Position numbers and translations under genes: made by a program. DNA of 64,000 nucleotides from Coriaria nepalensis (lineage: Eukaryota; Streptophyta; Magnoliopsida; Cucurbitales; Coriariaceae): assembly GCA_027186245.1 (NCBI GenBank), contig CP114481.1:38471501-38535500 (forward strand), written 5' to 3'. The notes beneath the pieces were generated by a model. It saw nothing but the letters and a program-made list of their open reading frames with translations, had not been told where the DNA came from and ran no database searches. Of the stretch, positions 1-12,213 are shown piece after piece. The first letter of the stretch is position 1. Every line of letters starts with the position of its first letter.

Positions 1-112
1 TAGCAAGTCGAACGTATTCTAGTTTTGCACTACAGACACAACTTTTGTGCATAACTTGCAAATGATCATTGCAAGGAAAGTGCGCATTCGTTTAACCTTA
101 AAATCTTTTCAA

Positions 113-119
113 TGAGTCA
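113..119 (+). promoter_or_regulatory. TGAGTCA heptamer, repeated about every 142 bp (example copy)
   Basis: TGAGTCA matches the known core bound by AP-1, Gcn4 and some plant bZIP factors. It sits in the context CAATGAGTCATTTCAAG in most monomers of the window. Block A copies with the TTTAAAATTAAAATC tail usually have TGAGTCC instead (6 of the first 15 monomers), and some B copies have TGTGTCA or CGAGTCA. Calling it regulatory is inference from the motif alone; a seven-base match can be fortuitous and then copied by amplification. Confidence 0.35.
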
Positions 120-287
120 TTTCAAGTCAATAACTTATTTCATAGCAAGTCGAACGTATTCTAGTTTTGCACTACAGACACAACTTTTGTGCATAACTTG
201 CAAATGATCATTGCAAGGAAAGCGTGCATTCGTTAACCTTAAAATCATTTCAATGAGTCATTTCAAGTCAATAACTTATTTCAAAGC

Positions 288-301
288 AATTCGAACGAAT
301 T
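288..301. other. Perfect inverted repeat AATTCGAACGAATT (example copy)
   Basis: Two 6-bp arms, AATTCG and CGAATT, flank AA. The element is present in K and Gd monomers of block A. It is broken in T monomers (AGTCGAACGTATTC), while Gc monomers instead hold the 8-bp palindrome TCGATCGA. In block B it is usually reduced to TCGAACGA by the AAGTC head. It contains two CpG sites per copy. Confidence 0.7.
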
Positions 302-338
302 CTAGTTTTGCACTACAGAGACAACTTTTGTGCATAAC

Positions 339-357
339 TTGCAAATGATCATTGCAA
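339..357. other. Imperfect dyad centred on TGATCA (example copy)
   Basis: TTGCAAATGATCATTGCAA is nearly self-complementary: the core AATGATCATT is a perfect 10-bp palindrome and the flanking CTTGC and GCAAG arms also pair, leaving one unpaired A on the left. The element recurs in most block A monomers. In block B the core is reduced to TGATCA by the ATT to AAT change. It could extrude a short hairpin or be a symmetric protein-binding site; neither is shown by sequence alone. Confidence 0.75.
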
Positions 358-2449
358 GGAAAGTGTGCATTCGTTTAAAATTAAAATCATTTCAATGAGT
401 CCTTTCAAGTCAATAACTTATTTCGAAGCAAGTCGATCGAATTCTAGTTTTGCACTACAAACATAACTTTCGTGCATAACTTGCAAATGATCATTGCAAG
501 GAAAGTGTGCATTCGTTTAACCTTAAAATAATTTCAATGAGTCATTTCAAGTCAATAACTTATTTCATAGCAAGTCGAACGTATTCTAGTTTTGCACTAC
601 AGACACAACTTTTGTGCATAACTTGCAAATGATCATTGCAAGGAAAGTGCGCATTCGTTTAACCTTAAAATCTTTTCAATGAGTCATTTCAAGTCAATAA
701 CTTATTTCAAAGCAATTCGAACGAATTCTAGTTTTGCACTACAGAGACAACTTTTGTGCATAACTTGCAAATGATCATTGCAAGGAAAGTGTGCATTCGT
801 TTAAAATTAAAATCATTTCAATGAGTCCTTTCAAGTCAATAACTTATTTCGAAGCAATTCGAACGAATTCTAGTTTTACACTACAGAGACAACTTTTGTG
901 CATAACTTGCAAATGATCATTGGAAGGAAAGTGTGCATTCGTTTAACCTTAAAATCATTTCAATGAGTCATTTCAAGTCAATAACTTATTTCATAGCAAG
1001 TCGAACGTATTCTAGTTTTGCACTACAGACACAACTTTTGTGAATAACTTGCAAATGATCATTGCAAGGAAAGTGTGCATTCGTTTAAAATTAAAATCAT
1101 TTCAATGAGTCCTTTCAAGTCAATAACTTATTTCGAAGCAAGTCGATCGAATTCTAGTTTTGCACTACAAACATAACTTTTGTGCATAACTTGCAAATGA
1201 TCATTGCAAGGAAAGTGTGCATTCGTTTAACCTTAAAATAATTTCAGTGAGTCATTTCAAGTCAATAACTTATTTCATAGCAAGTCGAACGTATTCTAGT
1301 TTTGCACTACAGACACAACTTTTGTGCATAACTTGCAAATGATCATTGCAAGGAAAGTGTGCATTCGTTTAAAATTAAAATCATTTCAATGAGTCCTTTC
1401 AAGTCAATAACTTATTTCGAAGCAATTCGAACAAATTCTAGTTTTGCACTACAGAGACAACTTTTGTGCATAACTTGCAAATGATCATTGCAAGGAAAGT
1501 GTGCATTCGTTTAACCTTAAAATCATTTCAATGAGTCATTTCAAGTCAATAACTTATTTCATAGCAAGTCGAACGTATTCTAGTTTGGCACTACAGACAC
1601 AACTTTTGTGCATAACTTGCAAATGATCATTGCAAGGAAAGTGCGCATTCGTTTAACCTTAAAATCTTTTCAATGAGTCATTTCAAGTCAATAACTTATT
1701 TCAAAGCAATTCGAACGAATTCTAGTTTTGCACTACAGAGACAACTTTTGTGCATAACTTGCAAATGATCATTGCAAGGAAAGTGTGCATTCGTTTAAAA
1801 TTAAAATCATTTCAATGAGTCCTTTCAAGTCAATAACTTATTTCGAAGCAATTCGAACGAATTCTAGTTTTGCACTACAGAGACAACTTTTGTGCATAAC
1901 TTGCAAATGATCATTGCAAGGAAAGTGTGCATTCGTTTAAAATTAAAATCATTTCAATGAGTCCTTTCAAGTCAATAACTTATTTCGAAGCAAGTCGATC
2001 GAATTCTAGTTTTGCACTACAAACATAACTTTCGTGCATAACTTGCAAATGATCATTGCAAGGAAAGTGTGCATTCGTTTAACCTTAAAATAATTTCAAT
2101 GAGTCATTTCAAGTCAATAACTTATTTCATAGCAAGTCAAACGTATCCTAGTTTTGCACTACAGACACAACTTTTGTGCATAACTTGCAAATGATCATTG
2201 CAAGGAAAGTGCGCATTCGTTTAACCTTAAAATCTTTTCAATGAGTCATTTCAAGTCAATAACTTATTTCATAGCAAGTCGAACGTATTCTAGTTTTGCA
2301 CTACAGACACAACTTTTGTGCATAACTTACAAATGATCATTGCAAGGAAAGCGTGCATTCGTTAACCTTAAAATCATTTCAATGAGTCATTTCAAGTCAA
2401 TAACTTATTTCAAAGCAATTCGAACGAATTCTAGTTTTGCACTACAGAG

Positions 2450-3990
2450 ACAACTTTTGTGCATAACTTGCAAATGATCATTGCAAGGAAAGTGTGCATT
2501 CGTTTAAAATTAAAATCATTTCAATGAGTCCTTTCAAGTCAATAACTTATTTCGAAGCAAGTCGATCGAATTCTAGTTTTGCACTACAAACATAACTTTC
2601 GTGCATAACTTGCAAATGATCATTGCAAGGAAAGTGTGCATTCGTTTAACCTTAAAATAATTTCAATGAGTCATTTCAAGTCAATAACTTATTTCATAGC
2701 AAGTCGAACGTATTCTAGTTTTGCACTACAGACACAACTTTTGTGCATAACTTGCAAATGATCATTGCAAGGAAAGTGTGCATTCGTTTAACCTTAAAAT
2801 AATTTCAATGAGTCATTTCAAGTCAATAACTTATTTCATAGCAAGTCGAACGTATTCTAGTTTTGCACTACAGACACAACTTTTGTGCATAACTTGCAAA
2901 TGATCATTGCAAGGAAAGTGCGCATTCGTTTAACCTTAAAATCTTTTCAATGAGTCATTTCAAGTCAATAACTTATTTCAAAGCAATTCGAACGAATTCT
3001 AGTTTTGCACTACAGAGACAACTTTTGTGCATAACTTGCAAATGATCATTGCAAGGAAAGTGTGCATTCGTTTAAAATTAAAATCATTTCAATGAGTCCT
3101 TTCAAGTCAATAACTTATTTCGAAGCAATTCGAACGAATTCTAGTTTTGCACTACAGAGACAACTTTTGTGCATAACTTGCAAATGATCATTGGAAGGAA
3201 AGTGTGCATTCGTTTAACCTTAAAATCATTTCAATGAGTCATTTCAAGTCGATAACTTATTTCATAGCAAGTCGAACGTATTCTAGTTTTGCACTACAGA
3301 CACAACTTTTGTGCATAACTTGCAAATGATCATTGCAAGGAAAGTGTGCATTCGTTTAAAATTAAAATCATTTCAATGAGTCTTTTCAAGTCAATAACTT
3401 ATTTCGAAGCAAGTCGATCGAATTCTAGTTTTGCACTACAAACATAACTTTTGTGCATAACTTGCAAATGATCATTGCAAGGAAAGTGTGCATTCGTTTA
3501 ACCTTAAAATAATTTCAATGAGTCATTTCAAGTCAATAACTTATTTCATAGCAAGTCGAACGTATTCTAGTTTTGCACTACAGACACAACTTTTGTGCAT
3601 AACTTGCAAATGATCATTGCAAGGAAAGCGTGCATTCGTTAACCTTAAAATCATTTCAATGAGTCATTTCAAGTCAATAACTTATTTCAAAGCAATTCGA
3701 ACGAATTCTAGTTTTGCACTACAGAGACAACTTTTGTGCATAACGTGCAAATGATCATTGCAAGGAAAGTGTGCATTCGTTTAAAATTAAAATCATTTCA
3801 ATGAGTCCTTTCAAGTCAATAACTTATTTCGAAGCAATTCGAACGAATTCTAGTTTTGCACTACAGAGACAACTTTTGTGCATAACTTGCAAATGATCAT
3901 TGCAAGGAAAGTGTGCATTCGTTTAAAATTAAAATCAATTCAATAAGTCATTTCAAGTCAATAACTTACTTCAAAGCAAGTGGAACGAAT
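2450..3990 (+). repeat. Multi-monomer duplication, copy 1 (offset 3,265 bp)
   Basis: Rare variants here recur exactly 3,265 bp to the right (23 monomers minus one base): GTCGATAAC (GATAAC at 3,251 and 6,516), the 141-bp GCGTGC...CGTTAACC monomer (3,628 and 6,893) and TAACGTGCAAATG (3,744 and 7,009). The match breaks near 3,990/7,255, where one monomer present on the left is absent on the right. Matching resumes at offset 3,123, for example CAGGGAAAGGG at about 4,188 and 7,311 and CAAGGGAAG at 4,614 and 7,737. Confidence 0.8.
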
Positions 3991-4683
3991 TCTAGTTTTG
4001 CACTACAGACATAACTTTTGTGCGTAACTTGCAAATGATCATTGCAAAGAAAGTGTGCATTCGTTTAACCTTAAAATCATTTCAATGAGTCATTTCAAGT
4101 CAATAACTTATTTCAAAGCAATTCGAACGAATTCTAGTTTTGCACTACAGAGACAACTTTTGTGCATAACTTGCAAATGATCATTGCAGGGAAAGGGTGC
4201 ATTCGTTTAACCTTAAAATCATTTCAATGAGTCATTTCAAGTCAATAACTTATTTCAAAGCAATTCGAACGAATTCTAGCTTTGCACTACAGAGACAACT
4301 TTTGTGCATAACTTGCAAATGATCATTGCAAGGAAAGTGTGCATTCGTGTAAAATTAAAATCATTTCAATGAGTTCTTTCAAGTGAATAACTTATTTCGA
4401 AGCAAGTGGAACGAATTCTAGTTTTGCACTACAGACATAACTTTTGTGCGTAACTTGCAAATGATCATTGCAAAGAAAGTGTGCATTCGTTTAACCTTAA
4501 AATCATTTCAATGAGTCATTTCAAGTCAATAACTTATTTCAAAGCAATTCGAACGAATTCTAGTTTTGCACTACAGACACAACTTTTGTGCATAACTTGC
4601 AAATGATCATTGCAAGGGAAGTGTGCATTCGTTTAACCTTAAAATCATTTCAATGAGTCATTTCAAGTCAATAACTTATTTCA

Positions 4684-6670
4684 AAGCAATTCGAACGAAT
4701 TCTAGTTTTGCACTACAGAGACAACTTTTGTGCATAACTTGCAAATGATCATTGCAAGGAAAGTGTGCATTCGTTTAAAATTAAAATCATTTCAATGAGT
4801 CCTTTCAAGTCAATAACTTATTTCGAAGCAAGTCGATCGAATTCTAGTTTTGCACTACAAACATAACTTTCGTGCATAACTTGCAAATGATCATTGCAAG
4901 GAAAGTGTGCATTCGTTTAACCTTAAAATAATTTCAATGAGTCATTTCAAGTCAATAACTTATTTCATAGCAAGTCGAACGTATTCTAGTTTTGCACTAC
5001 AGACACAACTTTTGTGCATAACTTGCAAATGATCATTGCAAGGAAAGTGTGCATTCGTTTAACCTTAAAATAATTTCAATGAGTCATTTCAAGTCAATAA
5101 CTTATTTCATAGCAAGTCGAACGTATTCTAGTTTTGCACTACAGACACAACTTTTGTGCATAACTTGCAAATGATCATTGCAAGGAAAGTGCGCATTCGT
5201 TTAACCTTAAAATCTTTTCAATGAGTCATTTCAAGTCAATAACTTATTTCAAAGCAATTCGAACGAATTCTAGTTTTGCACTACAGAGACAACTTTTGTG
5301 CATAACTTGCAAATGATCATTGCAAGGAAAGTGTGCATTCGTTTAAAATTAAAATCATTTCAATGAGTCCTTTCAAGTCAATAACTTATTTCGAAGCAAT
5401 TCGAACGAATTCTAGTTTTGCACTACAGAGACAACTTTTGTGCATAACTTGCAAATGATCATTGGAAGGAAAGTGTGCATTCGTTTAACCTTAAAATCAT
5501 TTCAATGAGTCATTTCAAGTCGATAACTTATTTCATAGCAAGTCGAACGTATTCTAGTTTTGCACTACAGACACAACTTTTGTGCATAACTTGCAAATGA
5601 TCATTGCAAGGAAAGTGTGCATTCGTTTAAAATTAAAATCATTTCAATGAGTCCTTTCAAGTCAATAACTTATTTCATAGCAAGTCGAACGTATTCTAGT
5701 TTTGCACTACAGACACAACTTTTGTGCATAACTTGCAAATGATCATTGCAAGGAAAGTGTGCATTCGTTTAAAATTAAAATCATTTCAATGAGTCCTTTC
5801 AAGTCAATAACTTATTTCGAAGCAAGTCGATCGAATTCTAGTTTTGCACTACAAACATAACTTTCGTGCATAACTTGCAAATGATCATTGCAAGGAAAGT
5901 GTGCATTCGTTTAACCTTAAAATAATTTCAATGAGTCATTTCAAGTCAATAACTTATTTCATAGCAAGTCGAACGTATTCTAGTTTTGCACTACAGACAC
6001 AACTTTTGTGCATAACTTGCAAATGATCATTGCAAGGAAAGTGTGCATTCGTTTAACCTTAAAATAATTTCAATGAGTCATTTCAAGTCAATAACTTATT
6101 TCATAGCAAGTCGAACGTATTCTAGTTTTGCACTACAGACACAACTTTTGTGCATAACTTGCAAATGATCATTGCAAGGAAAGTGCGCATTCGTTTAACC
6201 TTAAAATCTTTTCAATGAGTCATTTCAAGTCAATAACTTATTTCAAAGCAATTCGAACGAATTCTAGTTTTGCACTACAGAGACAACTTTTGTGCATAAC
6301 TTGCAAATGATCATTGCAAGGAAAGTGTGCATTCGTTTAAAATTAAAATCATTTCAATGAGTCCTTTCAAGTCAATAACTTATTTCGAAGCAATTCGAAC
6401 GAATTCTAGTTTTGCACTACAGAGACAACTTTTGTGCATAACTTGCAAATGATCATTGGAAGGAAAGTGTGCATTCGTTTAACCTTAAAATCATTTCAAT
6501 GAGTCATTTCAAGTCGATAACTTATTTCATAGCAAGTCGAACGTATTCTAGTTTTGCACTACAGACACAACTTTTGTGCATAACTTGCAAATGATCATTG
6601 CAAGGAAAGTGTGCATTCGTTTAAAATTAAAATCATTTCAATGAGTCCTTTCAAGTCAATAACTTATTTC
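4684..6670 (+). repeat. 7-mer (994-bp) tandem duplication
   Basis: TGGAAGG occurs at 5,464 and 6,458, GATAAC after GTC at 5,522 and 6,516, and the order Gc, T, T(GTGCGC), K, Gd(GGAAGG), T repeats, all at an offset of 994 bp (7 x 142). The likely junction is near 5,640-5,680. There a GAGTCCTTT tail is followed by a CATAGC head instead of the CGAAGC head that nearly always follows that tail elsewhere in block A. The same segment is found a third time around 2.6-3.4 kb. Confidence 0.8.
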
Positions 6671-7835
6671 GAAGCAAGTCGATCGAATTCTAGTTTTGCA
6701 CTACAAACATAACTTTTGTGCATAACTTGCAAATGATTATTGCAAGGAAAGTGTGCATTCGTTTAACCTTAAAATAATTTCAATGAGTCATTTCAAGTCA
6801 ATAACTTATTTCATAGCAAGTCGAACGTATTCTAGTTTTGCACTACAGACACAACTTTTGTGCATAACTTGCAAATGATCATTGCAAGGAAAGCGTGCAT
6901 TCGTTAACCTTAAAATCATTTCAATGAGTCATTTCAAGTCAATAACTTATTTCAAAGCAATTCGAACGAATTCTAGTTTTGCACTACAGAGACAACTTTT
7001 GTGCATAACGTGCAAATGATCATTGCAAGGAAAGTGTGCATTCGTTTAAAATTAAAATCATTTCAATGAGTCCTTTCAAGTCAATAACTTATTTCAAAGC
7101 AATTCGAACGAATTCTAGTTTTGCACTACAGAGACAACTTTTGTGCATAACTTGCAAATGATCATTGCAAGGAAAGTGTGCATTCGTTTAAAATTAAAAT
7201 CAATTCAATAAGTCATTTCAAGTCAATAACTTACTTCAAAGCAAGTCGAACGTATTCTAGTTTTGCACTACAGACACAACTTTTGTGCATAACTTGCAAA
7301 TGATCATTGCAGGGAAAGGGTGCATTCGTTTAACCTTAAAATCATTTCAATGAGTCATTTCAAGTCAATAACTTATTTCAAAGCAATTCGAACGAATTCT
7401 AGCTTTGCACTACAGAGACAACTTTTGTGCATAACTTGCAAATGATCATTGCAAGGAAAGTGTGCATTCGTGTAAAATTAAAATCATTTCAATGAGTTCT
7501 TTCAAGTGAATAACTTATTTCGAAGCAAGTGGAACGAATTCTAGTTTTGCACTACAGACATAACTTTTGTGCGTAACTTGCAAATGATCATTGCAAAGAA
7601 AGTGTGCATTCGTTTAACCTTAAAATCATTTCAATGAGTCATTTCAAGTCAATAACTTATTTCAAAGCAATTCGAACGAATTCTAGTTTTGCACTACAGA
7701 CACAACTTTTGTGCATAACTTGCAAATGATCATTGCAAGGGAAGTGTGCATTCGTTTAACCTTAAAATCATTTCAATGAGTCATTTCAAGTCAATAACTT
7801 ATTTCAAAGCAATTCGAACGAATTCTAGTTTTGCA
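5715..7835 (+). repeat. Multi-monomer duplication, copy 2 (offsets 3,265 then 3,123)
   Basis: This is the right-hand partner of the segment beginning near 2,450. It lacks one monomer relative to the left copy: the TGGAACG-headed unit near 3,980-4,120 has no counterpart at 7,250. The match ends near 7,835, where this copy continues into a CAGACACAAC/TGTGGATAAC monomer while the left copy continues with a CAGAGACAAC monomer. Confidence 0.75.
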
Positions 7836-10700
7836 CTACAGACACAACTTTTGTGGATAACTTGCAAATGATCATTGCAAGGAAAGTGCATTCGTTTAAC
7901 CTTAAAATCATTTCAATCAGTCATTTCAAGTCAATAACTTATTTCAAAGAAATTCGAACGAATTCTAGTTTTGCACTACAGAGACAACTTTTGTGCATAA
8001 CTTGCAAATGATCATTGCAAGGAAAGTGTGCATTCGTTTAAAATTAAAATCATTTCAATGAGTCCTTTCAAGTCAATAACTTATTTCGAAGCAAGTCGAT
8101 CGAATTCTAGTTTTGCACTACAAACATAACTTTCGTGCATAACTTGCAAATGATCATTGCAAGGAAAGTGTGCATTCGTTTAACCTTAAAATAATTTCAA
8201 TGAGTCATTTCAAGTCAATAACTTATTTCATAGCAAGTCGAACGTATTCTAGTTTTGCACTACAGACACAACTTTTGTGCATAACTTGCAAATGATCATT
8301 CCAAGGGAAGTGTGCATTCGTTTAACCTTAAAATCATTTCAATGAGTCATTTCAAGTCAATAACTTATTTCAAAGCAATTCGAACGAATTGTAGTTTTGC
8401 ACTACAGAGACAACTTTTGTGCATAACTTGCAAATGATCATTGCAGGGAAAGTGTGCATTCGTTTAAAATTAAAATCATTTCAATGAGTCCTTTCAAGTC
8501 AATAACTTATTTCGAAGCAATTCGAACGAATTCTAGTTTTGCACTACAGAGACAACTTTTGTGCATAACTTGCAAATGATCATTGCAAGGAAAGTGTGCA
8601 TTCGTTTAACCTTAAAATCATTTCAATGAGTCATTTCAAGTCAATAACTTATTTCATAGCAAGTCGAACGTATTCTAGTTTTGCACTACAGACACAACTT
8701 TTGTGCATAACTTGCAAATGATCATTGCAACGAAAGTGTGCATTCGTTTAAAATTAAAATCATTTCAATGAGTCCTTTCAAGTCAATAACTTATTTCGAA
8801 GCAAGTCGATCGAATTCTAGTTTTGCACTACAGACATAACTTTTGTGCATAACTTGCAAATGATCATTGCAAGGAAAGTGTGCATTCGTTTAACCTTAAA
8901 ATAATTTCAATGAGTCATTTCAAGTCAATAACTTATTTCATAGCAAGTCGAACGTATTCTAGTTTTGCACTACAGACACAACTTTTGTGCATAACTTCCA
9001 AATGATCATTGCAAGGAAAGTGTGCATTCGTTTAACCTTAAAATCATTTCAATGAGTCATTTCAAGTCAATAACTTATTTCAAAGCAATTCGAACGAATT
9101 CTAGTTTTGCACTACAGAGACAACTTTTGTGCATAACTTGCAAATGATCATTGCAAGGAAAGTGTGCATTCGTTTAAAATTAAAATCATTTCAATGAGTC
9201 CTTTCAAGTCAATAACTTATTTCGAAGCAAGTGGAACGAATTCTAGTTTTGCACTACAGACATAACTTTTGTGCATAACTTGCAAATGATCATTGCAAAG
9301 AAAGTGTGCATTCGTTTAACCTTAAAATCATTTCAATGAGTCATTTCAAGTCAATAACTTATTTCAAAGCAATTCGAACGAATTCTAGTTTTGCACTACA
9401 GACACAACTTTTGTGCATAACTTGCAAATGATCATTGCAAGGGAAGTGTGCTTTCGTTTAACCTTAAAATCATTTCAATGAGTCATTTCAAGTCAATAAC
9501 TTATTTCAAAGCAATTCGAACGAATTCTAGTTTTGCACTACAGAGACAACTTTTGTGCATAACTTGCAAATGATCATTGCAAGGAAAGTGTGCATTCGTT
9601 TAAAATTAAAATCATTTCAATGAGTCCTTTCAAGTCAATAACTTATTTCGAAGCAAGTCGATCGAATTCTAGTTTTGCACTACAAACATAACTTTCGTGC
9701 ATAACTTGCAAATGATCATTGCAAGGAAAGTGTGCATTCGTTTAACCTTAAAATAATTTCAATGAGTCATTTCAAGTCAATAACTTATTTCATAGCAAGT
9801 CGAACGTATTCTAGTTTTGCACTACAGACACAACTTTTGTGCATAACTTGCAAATGATCATTCCAAGGGAAGTGTGCATTCGTTTAACCTTAAAATCATT
9901 TCAATGAGTTATTTCAAGTCAATAACTTATTTCAAAGCAATTCGAACGAATTCTAGTTTCGCACTACAGACACAACTTTTGTGCATAACTTGCAAATGAT
10001 CATTGCAAGGAAAGTGCGCATTCGTTTAACCTTAAAATCATTTCAATCAGTCATTTCAAGTCAATAACTTATTTCAAAGCAATTCGAACGAATTCTAGTT
10101 TTGCACTACAGACACAACTTTTGTGCATAACTTGCAAATGATCATTGCAAGGAAAGTGTGCATTCGTTTAAAATTAAAATCATTTCAATGAGTCCTTTCA
10201 AGTCAATAACTTATTTCGAAGCAAGTCGATCGAATTCTAGTTTTGCACTACAAACATAACTTTCGTGCATAACTTGCAAATGATCATTGCAAGGAAAGTG
10301 TGCATTCGTTTAACCTTAAAATAATTTCAATGAGTCATTTCAAGTCAATAACTTATTTCATAGCAAGTCGAACGTATTCTAGTTTTGCACTACAGACACA
10401 ACTTTTGTGCATAACTTGCAAATGATCATTCCAAGGGAAGTGTGCATTCGTTTAACCTTAAAATCATTTCAATGAGTCATTTCAAGTCAATAACTTATTT
10501 CAAAGCAATTCGAACGAATTCTAGTTTTGCACTACAGACACAACTTTTGTGCATAACTTGCAAATGATCATTGCAAGGAAAGTGCATTCGTTTAACCTTA
10601 AAATCATTTCAATGAGTCATTTCAAGTCAATAACTTATTTCAAAGCAATTCGAACGAATTCTAGTTTTGCACTACAGAGACAACTTTTGTGCATAACTTG
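7836..10700 (+). repeat. Block A mosaic with a 4-mer (568-bp) tandem repeat
   Basis: Only satellite monomers are present. TTCCAAGGGAAG marks copies at 8,301, 9,863 and 10,431. The last two are 568 bp apart (4 x 142) and the Gc head near 9,650 repeats near 10,218, so about 9.6-10.7 kb is a 4-mer tandem pair. The first and third markers fit the 142-bp register (offsets of 11 and 4 monomers). Two 140-bp monomers with GGAAAGTGCATTCG (two bases shorter than GGAAAGTGTGCATTCG) lie near 7,881 and 10,581. Confidence 0.75.
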
Positions 10701-12213
10701 CAAATGATCATTGCAAGGAAAGTGTGCATTCGTTTAACCTTAAAATCATTTCAATGAGTCATTTGAAGTCAATAACTTATTTCATAGCAAGTCGAACGTA
10801 TTCTAGTTTTGCACTACAGACACAACTTTTGTGCATAACTTGCAAATGATCATTGCAAGGAAAGTGTGCATTCGTTTAAAATTAAAATCATTTCAATGAG
10901 TCCTTTCAAGTCAATAACTTATTTCGAAGCAATTCGAACGAATTCTAGTTTTGCACTACAGAGACAACTTTTGTGCATAACTTGCAAATGATCATTGCAA
11001 GGAAAGTGTGCATTCGTTTAACCTTAAAATCATTTCAATGATTCATTTCAAGTCAATAACTTATTTCATAGCAAGTCGAACGTATTCTAGTTTTGCACTA
11101 CAGACACAACTTTTGTGCATAACTTGCAAATGATCATCGCAAGGAAAGTGTGCATTCGTTTAAAATTAAAATCATTTCAATGAGTCCTTTCAAGTCAATA
11201 ACTTATTTCGAAGCAAGTCGATCGAATTCTAGTTTTGCACTACAGACATAACTTTTGTGCATAACTTGCAAATGATCATTGCAAGGAAAGTGTGCATTCG
11301 TTTAACCTTAAAATAATTTCAATGAGTCATTTCAAGTCAATAACTTATTTCATAGCAAGTCGAACGTATTCTAGTTTTGCACTACAGACACAACTTTTGT
11401 GCATAACTTCCAAATGATCATTGCAAGGAAAGTGTGCATTCGTTTAACCTTAAAATCATTTCAATGAGTCATTTCAAGTCAATAACTTATTTCAAAGCAA
11501 TTCGAACGAATTCTAGTTTTGCACTACAGAGACAACTTTTGTGCATAACTTGCAAATGATCATTGCAAGGAAAGTGTGCATTCGTTTAAAATTAAAATCA
11601 TTTCAATGAGTCCTTTCAAGTCAATAACTTATTTCGAAGCAAGTCGATCGAATTCTAGTTTTGCACTACAAACATAACTTTTGTGCATAACTTGCAAATG
11701 ATCATTGCAAGGAAAGTGTGCATTCGTTTAACCTTAAAATAATTTCAATGAGTCATTTCAAGTCAATAACTTATTTCATTGCAAGTCGAACGTATTCTAG
11801 TTTTGCACTACAGACACAACTTTTGTGCATAACTTGCAAATGATCATTGCAAGGAAAGCGTGCATTCGTTAACCTTAAAATCATTTCAATGAGTCATTTC
11901 AAGTCAATAACTTATTTCAAAGCAATTCGAACGAATTCTAGTTTTGCACTACAGAGACAACTTTTGTGCATAACGTGCAAATGATCATTGCAAGGAAAGT
12001 GTGCACTCGTTTAAAATTAAAATCATTTCAATGAGTCCTTTGAAGTCAATAACTTATTTCGAAGCAATTCGAACGAATTCTAGTTTTGCACTACAGAGAC
12101 AACTTTTGTGCATAACTTGCAAATGATCATTGCAAGGAAAGTGTGCATTCGTTTAAAATTAAAATCAATTCAATAAGTCATTTCAAGTCAATAACTTACT
12201 TCAAAGCAAGTCG
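10700..12213 (+). repeat. Dispersed 1.5-kb duplication, left copy (offset 8,797)
   Basis: Three rare variants recur at exactly 8,797 bp: TTGAAGTC (10,763 and 19,560), ATCGCAAGG (11,136 and 19,933) and CACTCGTTTAAAATT (12,004 and 20,801). The match begins near 10,700/19,490 and ends near 12,213/21,010, where this copy has CGTATTC and the partner CGAATTC. A few private changes exist, for example ATTCATTTC near 11,041. Unlike the tandem duplications, the two copies are separated by more than 7 kb of other monomers. Confidence 0.8.

Larger units (their letters stand above)
284..425 (+). repeat. Exemplar block A monomer (142 bp, type K)
   Basis: This copy is a good reference unit for block A. In order it has the dyad AATTCGAACGAATT (288-301), CTAGTTTTGCACTACA, GTGCATAAC, the imperfect dyad TTGCAAATGATCATTGCAA (339-357), GTGTGCATTCG, the TTTAAAATTAAAATC tail, TGAGTCC (396-402), and AAGTCAATAACTTATTT. 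The 3' part carries the motif ATTTCAA repeatedly: before TGAGTC, again 13 bp later, and a third time at the head of the next monomer in copies where it reads CAAAG. This suggests the unit itself grew from a shorter repeat, though that is inference. Confidence 0.9.
1..2450 (+). repeat. Block A mosaic, left end
   Basis: About 17 monomers of types T, K, Gc and Gd in an irregular order. It includes two 141-bp copies (near 222-236 and 2,350-2,365) with GCGTGCATTCGTTAACC, in which one T of the usual CGTTTAACC is missing, and a single monomer with TGGAAGG in place of TGCAAGG near 921. The type order recurs in part further right but I did not find one period that holds across this stretch. No other feature is visible. 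Confidence 0.8.
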
